Notes: generated by a model from the letters alone, not told the origin. Counted from the stretch's first letter, positions 44,573 to 54,060 are shown. The stretch is 64,000 nucleotides of DNA from Halomonas beimenensis (GCF_002549795.1 NZ_CP021435.1:1116001-1180000); one strand, 5' to 3'. Translations and numbers: made by a program.

Positions 44573-45664
44573 ATGAAAGCTTCCCTGCGTCAGCGCCTCG
44601 ACGCCTTCACCGAGCGCTTCGAGGAGCTCGCCGCCCTGCTGGCGGAGCCCGAGGTGATCGCCGACCAGGCCCGCTTCCGTGACTACTCCCGCGAATATGC
44701 CGAACTCGAACCCCTGGTGGAGGCCTGGCGCGAGTATCGCGGCGTGGAGGGCGACATCGAGGCCGCCGAGGCCCTCGCCGACGATGCCGACGCCGAGATG
44801 CGCGAACTGGCCGAGCCGGCCCTCGGCGAGGGCCGCGAGCGCCTGGAAGGGCTCGAGGCCCGTCTCAAGCAGCTGCTGATCCCCCGCGACCCGGACGATG
44901 CCGGCAACGTCTTCCTGGAGATCCGCGCCGGTACCGGCGGCGACGAGGCGGCGCTGTTCGCCGGTGACCTGTTTCGCATGTATTCCCGCTATGCCGAGCA
45001 GCACGGCTGGCGCGTGGAGGTGGTCAGCGCCAGCCACGGCGACCAGGGCGGCTACAAGGAGATCATCTCGCGGATCAAGGGCGAGGGGGTCTATGCGCGA
45101 CTGAAGTTCGAGTCCGGTGCCCATCGGGTCCAGCGAGTGCCCGCCACGGAGTCCCAGGGACGCATCCATACCTCGGCCTGCACCGTGGCGGTGATGCCCG
45201 AGGCCGACGAGGTGGGCGAGGTGGACATCAATCCCAATGACCTGCGGGTCGACACCTTCCGCTCCAGCGGCGCCGGCGGCCAGCACGTCAATACCACGGA
45301 CTCGGCGATCCGCATCACCCACCTCCCCACCGGGGTGGTGGTGGAGTGCCAGGAGGAGCGCAGCCAGCACAAGAACCGGGCCAAGGCCATGTCGCTGCTC
45401 GCCGCGCGCCTCAAGCAGGCCGCCCAGGACAGCCAGCGACAGCAGCAGGCCGACGAGCGCCGCTCCCTGGTGGGCTCCGGGGACCGCAGCGAGCGCATCC
45501 GGACCTACAACTTTCCCCAGGGCCGGGTCACCGACCATCGCATCAACCTGACCCTCTACAAGCTGTCCGAGGTGATCGGCGGCGAACGACTCGACGAGGT
45601 GATCGAGCCGTTGATCCACGAGTACCAGGCCGAGCAGCTGGCGGCCCTGCAGCAGGAGGCCTGA
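44573..45664 (+). CDS. prfA: Peptide chain release factor 1
   Basis: RF1 reads UAA and UAG; 363 aa. The stop-codon-reading tripeptide is PAT in [13 protein letters not shown]. The catalytic GGQ has Gln237 in [15 protein letters not shown] and is methylated by PrmC. Start ATG 44573 has GGACA upstream. Its stop overlaps the prmC start by one base (TGATG), so the enzyme that modifies it is translated next. Confidence 0.97.
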   Translation: MKASLRQRLDAFTERFEELAALLAEPEVIADQARFRDYSREYAELEPLVEAWREYRGVEGDIEAAEALADDADAEMRELAEPALGEGRERLEGLEARLKQLLIPRDPDDAGNVFLEIRAGTGGDEAALFAGDLFRMYSRYAEQHGWRVEVVSASHGDQGGYKEIISRIKGEGVYARLKFESGAHRVQRVPATESQGRIHTSACTVAVMPEADEVGEVDINPNDLRVDTFRSSGAGGQHVNTTDSAIRITHLPTGVVVECQEERSQHKNRAKAMSLLAARLKQAAQDSQRQQQADERRSLVGSGDRSERIRTYNFPQGRVTDHRINLTLYKLSEVIGGERLDEVIEPLIHEYQAEQLAALQQEA

Positions 45665-46494
45665 TGCGTCTCGACCTGCTGCTGGCCCGTGCCACCGAGC
45701 GGCTGGCGGCGGCCGGCTCGCCGAGCGCGCGCCTCGATGCCGAAGTGCTGCTCTGTCACGTGCTGGGCGTCGACCGCACCTGGCTGTATACCTGGGGCGA
45801 CCGCGAGGCCGGCGCCGAGACCGAGGCGCGTTTCGAGGCCCTGGTGGCGGCTCGCGTCGAGGGACGGCCGGTCGCGCACCTGACCGGCGAGCGCGAATTC
45901 TGGGGGTTGCCCCTGGCCACCTCGCCGGCAACCCTGATCCCCCGCCCGGACACCGAGACCCTGGTGGAGGCCGCGCTGGAGCGCGCCGGGCCCTCGGGAC
46001 GGTTGCTGGACCTGGGCACCGGCACCGGCGCCGTGGCCCTGGCCTTCGCCAGCGAGCGACCGAGCTGGACGGTAACCGGTGTCGACCTGCGACCCGAGGC
46101 GGTGAGCCTGGCCCGCGACAACGCCGCGCGGCTGGGGCTCGAGCGGGTCCGCTTCCTGGCCAGCGACTGGTTCGTCGCGCTGGCCGGCGAGTGCTTCGAG
46201 CTGATCGTCTCCAACCCCCCCTACATCGCCGAGGACGATCCTCACCTCGCGCGGGGGGATGTGCGCTTCGAGCCTCGCAGTGCCCTGGTAGCGGCCGAGG
46301 CAGGCCTGGCCGACCTGCGCCACCTGGTGACGGCCTCCCGACGGCATCTCGCTTCCGAGGGCTGGTTGCTGCTGGAGCATGGGGCGGGGCAGGGCGCGGC
46401 GGTGCGCGAGGCGCTGGCGGCGGCCGGCTACCGGGAGGTGGCGAGTCGGTGCGACCTGGCCGGGCTGGAGCGTGTCAGCCTGGGACGGCGTTGA
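45664..46494 (+). CDS. prmC: Release-factor glutamine N5-methyltransferase
   Basis: PrmC methylates the GGQ glutamine of RF1 and RF2 with SAM; 276 aa. An N-terminal helical domain (residues 1-75) is followed by the methyltransferase domain: SAM motif LLDLGTGTGAVALAFA at about 116-131 and the substrate motif NPPY at 184-187. The start overlaps the prfA stop. In pseudomonads moeB usually follows directly; here 206 bases and an lrp-type gene intervene. Confidence 0.96.
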   Translation: MRLDLLLARATERLAAAGSPSARLDAEVLLCHVLGVDRTWLYTWGDREAGAETEARFEALVAARVEGRPVAHLTGEREFWGLPLATSPATLIPRPDTETLVEAALERAGPSGRLLDLGTGTGAVALAFASERPSWTVTGVDLRPEAVSLARDNAARLGLERVRFLASDWFVALAGECFELIVSNPPYIAEDDPHLARGDVRFEPRSALVAAEAGLADLRHLVTASRRHLASEGWLLLEHGAGQGAAVREALAAAGYREVASRCDLAGLERVSLGRR

Positions 46495-46700
46495 GGAAAG
46501 GCGAGCTAAATCAGCGCTTCCTTGAGCGCGGGGGTGGAGGCGGTCCCCCGGGCTGTGTTACACCTAAAAACAGAAAAAAACGCCAACCGTCGCCCCCATG
46601 TCATGCATGAATACCAGATGTCGTCGTTTTTGCGGTGATTTTCAGGTGAAGGCTCGGCGGCGGTCCGATCGACAACGCTGACCGGCGTGCCAGGACCACA

Positions 46701-47201
46701 ATGAAAACCAAGACCCGCTCGCTCGACCGTATCGACCTCAAGATCCTGCGCTGCCTGCAGGAGAACGCCCGCATCTCCTACGTCGACCTGGCCTCCCAGG
46801 TCGGCCTGTCCACCACGCCCTGCCTGGAACGCGTCAAGCGCCTGGAACGCTCCGGCGTGATACGCGGCTACAAGGCGCTGCTCGATCCCCGGGCGCTCAA
46901 GGCCAACCTGCTGGTGTTCGTCGAGATCAGCCTCGAGACACAGTCGCCATCGGTGTTCGACGAGTTCCGCCGGGCCGTGGCCAAGCTCCCCCAGATCCAG
47001 GAGTGCCACCTGGTGTCGGGCCAGTTCGACTATATCCTCAAGTGCCGGATCCCCGAGATGTCGGCCTATCGCCAGCTACTCGGCGAAGTGGTGCTGACCC
47101 TTCCCGGGGTCAAGGAGTCCAAGAGCTACGTGGTGATGGAGGAGGTCAAGGAGGAGTTCTCCCTGCATATTCCCGACATCGAGGAGTTCGAGGACAAGTG
47201 A
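46701..47201 (+). CDS. lrp: Leucine-responsive regulatory protein, Lrp/AsnC family
   Basis: This is a 166-aa transcription regulator. The winged HTH covers residues 8-65 (LDRIDLKILRCLQENARIS, LSTTPCLERVKRLERSGVI). The RAM effector domain (asnC_trans_reg) covers about 75-155 (VFVEISLETQSP, ECHLVSGQFDYILKCRIPEM, LPGVKESKSYVVMEEVKEE). Many stretches match enterobacterial Lrp itself (TPCLERV, QECHLVSG, SYVVMEEVK), so this may be the global Lrp. The upstream gap has an AT-rich island and the palindrome TCATGCATGA at about 46599-46608. It is inserted between prmC and moeB. Confidence 0.9.
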   Translation: MKTKTRSLDRIDLKILRCLQENARISYVDLASQVGLSTTPCLERVKRLERSGVIRGYKALLDPRALKANLLVFVEISLETQSPSVFDEFRRAVAKLPQIQECHLVSGQFDYILKCRIPEMSAYRQLLGEVVLTLPGVKESKSYVVMEEVKEEFSLHIPDIEEFEDK

Positions 47202-47206
47202 GTGCG

Positions 47207-47953
47207 ATGAACGACCAGGCGCTGCTGCGCTACAGCCGCCAGATCATGCTCGAGCAGATCGACATCGCCGGCCAGGAGCGCCTGTTGGCCGGTCACGCCC
47301 TGGTCATCGGGGCCGGGGGGCTGGGGTCGCCGGTGGCGCTCTACCTGGCCGCGGCCGGCATGGGACGCCTGACCCTGGTCGACGACGACGTCGTGGAGCT
47401 GTCCAACCTGCAGCGCCAGATCGCCCACGGCACGGCCGACCTCGATCGGCCCAAGGCCGAGTCGGCTCGCGAGGCCGCCCTGGCGGTCAACCCGGACGTC
47501 GAGGTCCGGGCGATCACCGCCCGACTCTCGGGCGAGGCCCTGGAGGCCGAGGTCGCCGCGGCCGACGTGGTGCTGGACTGCACCGACCGCTTCTCCAGCC
47601 GCTACGCCATCAACGCCGCCTGCCGCGCGGCCCGCGTGCCGCTGATCTCGGGGGCGGCGATCCGCTTCTCCGGCCAGTTGGCCGTCTTCGATCCCCGCGA
47701 CCCCGAGGCGCCCTGTTATGCCTGCCTCTATCCGCCGGGGGAGGGCGGCGACGAGGAGCTGCGCTGCGCCGAGAACGGCGTGGTGGCACCCCTGGTCGGT
47801 CTCATCGGCTGTTTCCAGGCGCTGGAGGCCGTGAAGCTGGTCGCGGGGGCCGGCCAGCCGCACCGAGGGCTCTCCGCCTTCGATGGCCTCAGCGGCCAGT
47901 GGCGCCACTTCCGCGTGCCTCGCGATCCCGCCTGTCCGGTGTGCGGCGACTGA
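47207..47953 (+). CDS. moeB: Molybdopterin-synthase adenylyltransferase MoeB (ThiF/HesA family)
   Basis: MoeB adenylates the C-terminal glycine of MoaD (or a ThiS-like carrier) so it can receive sulfur; 248 aa. The Rossmann loop is VIGAGGLGSPVALYLA. The adenylation helper segment NLQRQIAHGTADLDRPKAESA and the zinc cysteines (CYAC and the C-terminal CPVC) are present, as is RCAENGVVAPLVGLIGC. ATG 47207 is given; a GTG at 47198 overlapping the lrp stop and closer to a GAGGA site is an equal alternative. MoaD is not adjacent. It is followed four bases later by a LysR gene. Confidence 0.92.
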   Translation: MNDQALLRYSRQIMLEQIDIAGQERLLAGHALVIGAGGLGSPVALYLAAAGMGRLTLVDDDVVELSNLQRQIAHGTADLDRPKAESAREAALAVNPDVEVRAITARLSGEALEAEVAAADVVLDCTDRFSSRYAINAACRAARVPLISGAAIRFSGQLAVFDPRDPEAPCYACLYPPGEGGDEELRCAENGVVAPLVGLIGCFQALEAVKLVAGAGQPHRGLSAFDGLSGQWRHFRVPRDPACPVCGD

Positions 47954-47956
47954 ACC

Positions 47957-48871
47957 GTGCCGCGGTCCCGTCAGGCCCTGTCCGGGCCCGTCACCGACTT
48001 CGACATCCGCCTGTTGCGGGTCTTCAAGGCCGTCGCCGAGTGCGGCGGTTTCGCCGCCGCGGAGGGGCGCCTGGGCATCGGCCGGTCGGCCATCAGCCTG
48101 CACATGAACGACCTGGAACGACGTCTCGGCCTGAAGCTGTGCCGCCGGGGCCGAGGCGGCTTCGCCTTGACCGAGGAGGGCCGCGAGGTCCTGGAGGCGG
48201 CGCGGCGCCTGCTCGCCGGCCTCGAGGCCTTCCGGACCGAGGTCAACGCCCTGCACGAGAGCCTGCGGGGGGAGCTGGACATCGGCGTCACCGACACCCT
48301 GGTGAGCCTGCCCCAGATGCGGGTCTCCCACGCGCTCGCCGAGCTGAAGGCGCGGGGCCCGGACGTGCGGGTGCACATGCACATGGACCCCCCGGGCGAG
48401 ATCGCCCGGGCGGTGCTCGACGGGCGCCTGCACCTGGGCGTGGTGCCGGCGGTCAACCTGCCGCCCGCCCTGGACAGCCGCCCGCTCTACGAGGAAGTGT
48501 CGCGGCTCTACTGTGCCAGCGACCATCCGCTGTTCGAGGCGCCCCCGGCGGCGGTCCCCGAGCGCCTCGACGCCTGGGACGCCGTGGTGCCGTCCTATCC
48601 GCTGCCCGAGGCCGGCCGCCAGCAGCAGGCTCGGCTCAACCGCACCGCCACCGCCTCGGACCGGGAAGGGGCGGCCTTCCTGATCCTCACCGGCGCCTAT
48701 CTCGGCTTCCTGCCCGACCACCAGGCCGCGCCCTGGGTGGCGGCGGGGCGGCTCCGGCCGTTGTGGCCCGAGGAGTGCCATTTCCGGACTCCCTTCGTCG
48801 CCATCACCCGCCGGGATCGTCGCCCCAACCGGGTGCTCGAGACCTTCCTGGAGGCGCTGGCCTCATCCTGA
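47957..48871 (+). CDS. LysR-family transcriptional regulator
   Basis: This is a 304-aa regulator. The HTH covers residues 14-72 (IRLLRVFKAVAECGGFAAAE, SAISLHMNDLERRLGLKLC), followed by a LysR substrate-binding domain (VTDTLVSLPQMRVSHALAEL, AFLILTGAYLGFLPDH). It begins with GTG three bases after moeB and has no other nearby start. LysR genes usually regulate a divergent neighbour, but here everything is codirectional, so its target is unclear; it might act on the catabolic island that begins with the LacI gene 61 bases downstream. Confidence 0.87.
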   Translation: MPRSRQALSGPVTDFDIRLLRVFKAVAECGGFAAAEGRLGIGRSAISLHMNDLERRLGLKLCRRGRGGFALTEEGREVLEAARRLLAGLEAFRTEVNALHESLRGELDIGVTDTLVSLPQMRVSHALAELKARGPDVRVHMHMDPPGEIARAVLDGRLHLGVVPAVNLPPALDSRPLYEEVSRLYCASDHPLFEAPPAAVPERLDAWDAVVPSYPLPEAGRQQQARLNRTATASDREGAAFLILTGAYLGFLPDHQAAPWVAAGRLRPLWPEECHFRTPFVAITRRDRRPNRVLETFLEALASS

Positions 48872-48900
48872 AGCGGTGAGGGGAGCGGGGAGCTGTTACC

Positions 48901-48917
48901 ATTGCCTACGTATTCTT
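48901..48917. promoter_or_regulatory. LacI-type operator site D, upstream of the LacI gene
   Basis: ATTGCCTACGTATTCTT matches 12 of 17 positions of the proposed consensus TTTGCATACGTATGCAA. It lies 16 bases before the LacI start and suggests autoregulation. Weakest of the four sites. Confidence 0.45.
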
Positions 48918-48932
48918 CAGGAAAGCCGAGTC

Positions 48933-49964
48933 ATGAAGCGAAAACCCGCTGTCACCTCCCGCGATGTGGCTGAGCTCGCCGGGGTCTCCCAGTCGGCCGT
49001 GAGCCGCTGCTTCTCTCCCAAGGCGAGCATCTCCGAGAAGACTCGCCGCAAGGTGCTGGCCGCGGCCAAGGAGCTTGGCTATCGCCCCAACAGCATCGCC
49101 CGCTCGCTGATCACGCGCTCGTCGCGCACCATCGCCCTGGTACTGTCCAGCCTCAACAACATGTTCTACCCCATGGCCGTGGAGAAGGCCTCGCTGCGCT
49201 TCCAGGAAGAGGGCTACCACCTGCTGTTGTTCGTGGTCCCCGAGGATGGTGATTTCGCCGGCGTGCTGGATCGCATCCTCCAGAGCCAGGTGGACGGCAT
49301 CCTGATGATGTCGGCCCTGCTGACCTCATCCCTGGCCCGGGAGTGCGTTGATACCGGCATTCCCGTGGTCCTGATCAATCGCAGCGTGGAGCTGGAGGGC
49401 ATCAGCCAGGTCTCCAGCGACAACTACCACGGTGGCTTCTGGGCGGGGAGCTACCTCGCCATGGGCGGGCACCGGCGGGTCGCCTATCTGGCCGGGCTGG
49501 AGTCGTCCTCCACCAGCCACTACCGCTATCGGGGCGTCTGCGATGGCCTGGCCTCGCACGGACGGCAGTGCGATACCGTCATGCACGGCGACTACGATTT
49601 CGAGCAGGCCCGCCAGGCGACCCGCGAGCTCTTCGACAGCCCGGACCGCCCCGATGCGCTGTTCGCCGCCAGCGACCACATGGCGGTGGCGGCGCTGGAG
49701 ACCCTGCGCCATGAGCTCGGGCTGCGCGTTCCCGAAGACGTGTCGGTGATCGGTTTCGACGATACCCCGGTGGCCGCCTGGCCCAGCTATCGACTGACCA
49801 CGGTCCGCCAACCGGTGGATCAGATGATCGAGGAGGCGACGACCCTGCTGCTCAAGCAGATCGGCGACGGGGTGATCAGCGCCGAGCGGCGGGTACTGCC
49901 GGTGACCCCCATCCTGCGCGATACGGCGCGCCGCCCCGGCGCCCAGGGTGCCGGGGACGGTTAG
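48933..49964 (+). CDS. LacI-family transcriptional regulator of the catabolic island
   Basis: This is a 343-aa repressor. The N-terminal LacI HTH is TSRDVAELAGVSQSAVSRCF with hinge helix RPNSIARSLI, followed by a periplasmic-binding-protein-like sensor (TIALVLSSLNNMFYPMAVEKA; VSVIGFDDTPVAAWPSYRLT). ATG 48933 has AGGAAAG upstream. LacI repressors bind palindromes with a central CG; four such near-palindromes occur before this gene, the symporter, the HisD-like dehydrogenase and the ABC operon. It is therefore the likely local repressor, released by the substrate or an intermediate. A good terminator follows, so it is transcribed separately from the symporter. Confidence 0.9.
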   Translation: MKRKPAVTSRDVAELAGVSQSAVSRCFSPKASISEKTRRKVLAAAKELGYRPNSIARSLITRSSRTIALVLSSLNNMFYPMAVEKASLRFQEEGYHLLLFVVPEDGDFAGVLDRILQSQVDGILMMSALLTSSLARECVDTGIPVVLINRSVELEGISQVSSDNYHGGFWAGSYLAMGGHRRVAYLAGLESSSTSHYRYRGVCDGLASHGRQCDTVMHGDYDFEQARQATRELFDSPDRPDALFAASDHMAVAALETLRHELGLRVPEDVSVIGFDDTPVAAWPSYRLTTVRQPVDQMIEEATTLLLKQIGDGVISAERRVLPVTPILRDTARRPGAQGAGDG

Positions 49965-50002
49965 CCGGACATCACCGGATTATCCTTTGGTCGAAACCTG
50001 CT

Positions 50003-50028
50003 GGCCTGCCAGGCGGCAGGCCTTTTTT
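50003..50028 (+). terminator. Rho-independent terminator of the LacI gene
   Basis: Stem GGCCTGCC/GGCAGGCC, loop AGGC, then T6, 38 bases past the stop. Confidence 0.93.
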
Positions 50029-50100
50029 ATCTAGCTGACTGTAATGAGTTTTTGCGTCGCGACCGGGGAGGGTGTCGGCCCCTGGCGCTTTCCAGAGCGT

Positions 50101-50118
50101 TTTGCAAACGTATTCATT
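50101..50118. promoter_or_regulatory. LacI-type operator site A, before the symporter
   Basis: TTTGCAAACGTATTCATT matches 14 of 18 consensus positions. It overlaps a plausible -10 (TATTCA, 50111-50116) whose -35 would be TTTCCA at 50089-50094, fitting repression. Confidence 0.6.
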
Positions 50119-50181
50119 CTGTGCCATTTTTAGGCTTCCACCCCTCGATCGACACTCCGATAACGATAACGGAAGCCTGTG

Positions 50182-51789
50182 ATGGAAAATTTCGGCGTAC
50201 TCAACTGGACGATCCTGATCGTCTATCTGCTCGTGAACCTGGTGATGGGTTCGGTGCTGAGCAAGAAGGTCCACAGCGCCGAGGACTACTACCTGGGCAA
50301 CAAGACCACTCCCTGGTGGGCCATCGGCCTCTCGGTGATGGCCACCTACGTCAGCGCCATGTCCTTCCTCGGCGGTCCAGCCTGGTCCTATGGGAGCGGC
50401 ATGGGCGTGATGATGATCCAGATCAACTACCCGCTGGTGGTCTTCCTGGTGATCACGCTGTTCCTGCCGTTCTTCTACAACAGCGGCGTCGTGTCCATCT
50501 ACGAGTATCAGGAGCGGCGCTTCGGCAAGAAGGCCCGCGGCGTCATGTCGATCATCTTCATGATGACCCAGGCGCTGTCTTCCGCGGCGGTGCTCTACGC
50601 GACGGCCCTGGTGATGGCTTACATCACCGGCGTCGACGTGGTCACCGCCATCGTGGTGATCTCGCTGATCGCCCTGGTCTACACCATGATGGGCGGCATC
50701 ACCGCGGTGATCTGGACCGACGTGCTGCAGGCGGTCATCCTGCTGATCGGCGCGGTGATCATCTTCTACGCCCTGATCGATCGCATGCCCGAGTCGCTGG
50801 GCGCTTCCCTGGAGGCGCTGCAGGCCAAGGGCAAGATGAATATCCTCGACTGGTCCTTCGACCTCGGCGTGTCGGCCACCGTGTGGTCCGGCGTCATCGC
50901 GATGACCCTCTACCACGTCACCGTCTACGGCGCTAACCAGATGGTGGTGCAGCGCGCGCTGGCCGCCAAGAATATCGGCGACGCCAAGAAGTCCTTCATG
51001 TTCATGGGCTTCGCCGCCTTCTTCATCTACTTCCTGTTCCTGCTGATGGGCGTGCTGTTCTTCCATTACTACGATGGCCGCGAGTTCGAGAACAGCAACA
51101 CCATCGTGCTGCAGTTCGCCGCCGAATACGGCCTGCCGGGGCTGCTGGGGATTGTCGCCGCCGCCGTGGTGGCCGCGTCCATGTCCAGCCTCGACTCGGC
51201 GCTGAACTCCCTGGCCACCGTGACCACGGTCGACTTCTACGAGAAGTACTTCCGCAAGGACGCCAGCTCCCAGCACTACCTCAAGGCCTCGCGCTGGTTC
51301 ACCGTGGTCTGGGCCGTGCTGATCGTGGTCCCGGCGATTCTCTTCGCCCAGAACGAGGGCTCGGTGCTCGAGCTGCTGACCAAGGCCGGCTCCTACTTCG
51401 TCGGCGCCAAGCTGAGCATGTACGGCCTGGGCTTCTTCTCCAAGCACACCACCGAGCGCGGCCTGCTGGTGGGCGTCGCGGCCGGCTTCGCGGTGGTCTG
51501 GTTCGTGGCCACCAGCACCGAGGTCACCTGGCCCTGGTTCTGCGCCATCGGCGCCGGCGTGAACATCAGCGTCTCCTGGCTGGCCAGCCTGCTGCTGGAC
51601 GGCCGTCAGGCCGAGTACTCCGAGTACACCATCAAGGGCCAGAAGGCGATGTTCCGCGAGCAGGGGCTGCCCACCGAGGAGGGCGGCTGGTCGCGGCTGC
51701 CCGGCAAGGTGGACAACGTGAGCTGGCTGCTGGTGGTGTTCTTCTTCGCCACCATGATCGCCCTGTACCTCTTCACCGCCGGTATCTGA
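50182..51789 (+). CDS. Sodium:solute symporter (SSS family)
   Basis: This is a 535-aa Na+-coupled importer of the SSS family with about 13 membrane helices. It begins ENFGVLNWTILIVYLLVNLV and includes the SSS landmarks SAEDYYLGNKTTPWWAIGLS and a late GLPGLLGIVAAAVVAASMSSLDSALNSLATV (the Na+-site helix). The substrate is not deducible; relatives move sugars, carboxylates or amino acids. Starts at 50179 (GTG) and 50182 (ATG) are both possible. It has its own LacI-type operator and a terminator, so it is a single-gene unit within the regulon, parallel to the ABC importer further on. Confidence 0.9.
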   Translation: MENFGVLNWTILIVYLLVNLVMGSVLSKKVHSAEDYYLGNKTTPWWAIGLSVMATYVSAMSFLGGPAWSYGSGMGVMMIQINYPLVVFLVITLFLPFFYNSGVVSIYEYQERRFGKKARGVMSIIFMMTQALSSAAVLYATALVMAYITGVDVVTAIVVISLIALVYTMMGGITAVIWTDVLQAVILLIGAVIIFYALIDRMPESLGASLEALQAKGKMNILDWSFDLGVSATVWSGVIAMTLYHVTVYGANQMVVQRALAAKNIGDAKKSFMFMGFAAFFIYFLFLLMGVLFFHYYDGREFENSNTIVLQFAAEYGLPGLLGIVAAAVVAASMSSLDSALNSLATVTTVDFYEKYFRKDASSQHYLKASRWFTVVWAVLIVVPAILFAQNEGSVLELLTKAGSYFVGAKLSMYGLGFFSKHTTERGLLVGVAAGFAVVWFVATSTEVTWPWFCAIGAGVNISVSWLASLLLDGRQAEYSEYTIKGQKAMFREQGLPTEEGGWSRLPGKVDNVSWLLVVFFFATMIALYLFTAGI

Positions 51790-51798
51790 GTCTCCCTT

Positions 51799-51829
51799 GA
51801 CCCCGCGCCGTGAGGCGCCGGGTCTTTTT
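51799..51829 (+). terminator. Rho-independent terminator of the symporter gene
   Basis: Stem GACCCCGCGCC/GGCGCCGGGTC with one mismatch, loop GTGA, then T5. Confidence 0.88.
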
Positions 51830-51839
51830 ATCGACACAT

Positions 51840-51857
51840 ATTGCATTCGTATGCAAA
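51840..51857. promoter_or_regulatory. LacI-type operator site B, before the HisD-like gene
   Basis: ATTGCATTCGTATGCAAA matches 16 of 18 consensus positions and is nearly palindromic. It lies 97 bases before the dehydrogenase ATG and covers a possible -35 (TTGCAT) with CAGATT 17 bases further. Confidence 0.7.
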
Positions 51858-51954
51858 GCGTGCCAGATTGACACCATGCACCGCCGGTGTGGCCTCGGTC
51901 GCCACCTCCGGCCCTCTGACAAGACCCATTAACGACAGCCGTGAGGACACTCCC

Positions 51955-53265
51955 ATGATTCGTCATCTCAAGACCGGCGCTCCCGCCGACACCCGTGCCG
52001 AAGCCGATCGCAAGGTTCGCGAAGTGGTCGAGACCACCCTGGCCGACATCGAGGCCCGCGGCGACGCGGCCGTCCGCGAGCTCTCCGAGCGCTTCGATGG
52101 CTGGACGCCGGAAAGCTTCTTCCTGACCCAGGAAGAGATCGATCAGGCGATCAGCGAGGTCGACCCGCAGTCCCTGGAGGATATCCGCTTCGCCCAGGCC
52201 CAGGTGCGCCGCTTCGCCGAGGCCCAGCTGGCCTCCATGCAGCCGGTCGAGATCGAGAACAGCCCCGGCGTCATCCTGGGTCACAAGCACGTGCCCATCG
52301 AGGCGGTCGGCTGCTACATCCCCGGCGGCGGCTACCCGATGGTGGCCTCGGCCCACATGAGCGTGCTGACCGCCAAGGTGGCCGGCGTCAAGCGGGTGGT
52401 CGCCGCCGCGCCTCCCTACAAGGGCAAGCCGCACCCGGCCATCGTCGCCGCCATGCACCTGGCCGGCGCCGACGAGATCCTGGTGCTGGGCGGCGTTCAG
52501 GCCGTGGGCGGCATGGCCATCGGCACCGAGAGCATCGCGCCGGTGGACATGCTGGTCGGTCCGGGCAACGCCTTCGTCGCCGAGGCCAAGCGCCAGCTGT
52601 TCGGTCGCGTCGGCATCGACCTCTTCGCCGGCCCCACCGAGACCCTGGTGATCGCCGACGACAGCGTCGACGGCCTGCTGTGCGCCACCGACCTGCTGGG
52701 CCAGGCCGAGCACGGCACCAACTCCCCCTGCGCGCTGCTGACCACCTCCGAGCAGCTGGCCAAGGATACCGAGGCCGCCATCGCCGAGCTGCTCGAGAAA
52801 CTGCCCACCGCCGAGGTCGCGCGCCAGTCGTGGGAGAATTACGGCGAGATCATCGTCTGCGATACTCACGAGGAGATGCTCCAGGTCGCCAACGAGATGG
52901 CCTACGAGCATGTCCAGGTGATGACCGAGAACCCGGACTGGTACCTGGAGAACATGGTCAACTACGGCGCCCTCTTCCTGGGGCCGCGCACCAACGTTTC
53001 CTACGGCGACAAGGTCATCGGCACCAACCACACCCTGCCGACCAAGAAGGCGGCGCGCTACACCGGCGGTCTGTGGGTCGGCAAGTTCCTCAAGACCTGC
53101 ACCTACCAGAAGGTGCTGACCGACGAGGCTTCCGCCCGCATCGGCAGCTACTGCTCGCGGCTGTGCGCCCTGGAGGGCTTCGCCGGCCACGGCGAGCAGG
53201 CCAATGAGCGCGTGCGCCGCTACGGCAAGCGTGACGTTCCCTACGCCGGTCAGGTGGAAGCCTGA
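51955..53265 (+). CDS. Histidinol-dehydrogenase-family polyol/alcohol dehydrogenase (HpsN-like)
   Basis: This is a 436-aa Zn2+/NAD+ dehydrogenase of the HisD family. The zinc ligands Gln250 and His253 (GQAEHGTNS), Asp352 ([11 protein letters not shown]) and His412 (FAGHGEQ) are present, and so is the catalytic pair Glu318-His319 (AYEHVQ), so a full oxidation of an alcohol to an acid is chemically possible. No histidine genes are near, and the C-terminal half differs from HisD ([19 protein letters not shown]), which points to a catabolic paralogue. The best-known one is HpsN, which oxidises 2,3-dihydroxypropane-1-sulfonate. An SDR and a SnoaL-like gene follow in the same operon. Confidence 0.83.
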   Translation: MIRHLKTGAPADTRAEADRKVREVVETTLADIEARGDAAVRELSERFDGWTPESFFLTQEEIDQAISEVDPQSLEDIRFAQAQVRRFAEAQLASMQPVEIENSPGVILGHKHVPIEAVGCYIPGGGYPMVASAHMSVLTAKVAGVKRVVAAAPPYKGKPHPAIVAAMHLAGADEILVLGGVQAVGGMAIGTESIAPVDMLVGPGNAFVAEAKRQLFGRVGIDLFAGPTETLVIADDSVDGLLCATDLLGQAEHGTNSPCALLTTSEQLAKDTEAAIAELLEKLPTAEVARQSWENYGEIIVCDTHEEMLQVANEMAYEHVQVMTENPDWYLENMVNYGALFLGPRTNVSYGDKVIGTNHTLPTKKAARYTGGLWVGKFLKTCTYQKVLTDEASARIGSYCSRLCALEGFAGHGEQANERVRRYGKRDVPYAGQVEA

Positions 53266-53289
53266 GGCGAGCCCGATAAGGAGGCAACC

Positions 53290-54042
53290 ATGACGCTACC
53301 TCAGACACCGAGTTCGCGCCTCGACGGGCGCACGGCCCTAGTCACCGGGGCCAGCAAGGGCCTGGGGCTGGCGGCGGCCTGCGCCCTGGCCCAGGCCGGC
53401 GCCCATGTGATCCTGGTGGCCCGGGACCCCGCGGTGCTGGATGAAGCGGTGGCGGCAATGACCGCCGCCGGCCTCGACGCCGAGGGCCTGGCCCTCGACG
53501 TCACCGACACCGCCGCGGTGCGTGCGGCCCTGGCCGGCCGTCGCATCGACGTGCTGGTCAACAACGCCGGCACCAACCGGCCCAAGCCCCTGGGCGAAGT
53601 CGACGAGGCGGACTACGCGGCGGTCATGGACATCAATGTCCGCGCCGCCTATTTCCTTGCCCAGGCCGTGGCCGAGGTCATGCCGGAAGGCGGCTCGATC
53701 ATCAACATGTCCTCGCAGATGGGGCATGTCGGGGCCGCCAACCGCACCCTCTACTGCACCTCCAAGGCGGCGGTGGAGGGCATGACCCGCTCGCTGGCCG
53801 TGGAGCTCGGTCCGCGCGGCATCCGCGTCAACAGCGTCTGCCCGACCTTCGTCGAGACGCCGATGACCCGGCCGTTCTTCGCCCAGCCGGGCTTCCGCGA
53901 GGAAGTGCTGGCGAAGATTCCGCTGGGGCGCCTGGGGCAGATCGAGGACATCATGGGGCCGGTGGCCTTCCTCGCCTCGGACGCCGCCGCCTTGGTGACC
54001 GGCGGCGCCCTGATGGTAGACGGCGGCTGGACCGCCCACTGA
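53290..54042 (+). CDS. Short-chain dehydrogenase/reductase
   Basis: This is a 250-aa classical SDR. The cofactor motif is TGASKGLGLA at about residues 18-27, NNAG follows near 92, the catalytic Tyr-x3-Lys is LYCTSKAA and the Ser is in NMSSQMG. The C-terminal VTGGALMVDGGW is standard. It probably oxidises or reduces a secondary alcohol on the same compound handled by the HisD-like enzyme; the pairing of a HisD homologue with an SDR is seen in dihydroxypropanesulfonate catabolism. AAGGAGG precedes the ATG, 24 bases after the dehydrogenase stop. Confidence 0.9.
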   Translation: MTLPQTPSSRLDGRTALVTGASKGLGLAAACALAQAGAHVILVARDPAVLDEAVAAMTAAGLDAEGLALDVTDTAAVRAALAGRRIDVLVNNAGTNRPKPLGEVDEADYAAVMDINVRAAYFLAQAVAEVMPEGGSIINMSSQMGHVGAANRTLYCTSKAAVEGMTRSLAVELGPRGIRVNSVCPTFVETPMTRPFFAQPGFREEVLAKIPLGRLGQIEDIMGPVAFLASDAAALVTGGALMVDGGWTAH

Positions 54043-54060
54043 CCCTGCAAGGAGAATTCC

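Noticed and set aside
49972..53190. Very long open frame (over 1000 codons) on the minus strand
   Set aside because: It is the antisense of the symporter and HisD-like genes. Its composition is rich in His, Gln, Gly, Asp and Arg, as expected for antisense of GC-rich codons, with no domain or ribosome site. Similar long antisense frames at 13886-16075, 16587-18740 and 19957-22614 were rejected for the same reason.
51955..53265. Assignment as histidinol dehydrogenase of histidine biosynthesis (hisD)
   Set aside because: No his genes are nearby, the C-terminal region diverges from HisD, and it is in a LacI-controlled operon with an SDR and transporters. Family membership is kept but not the pathway.
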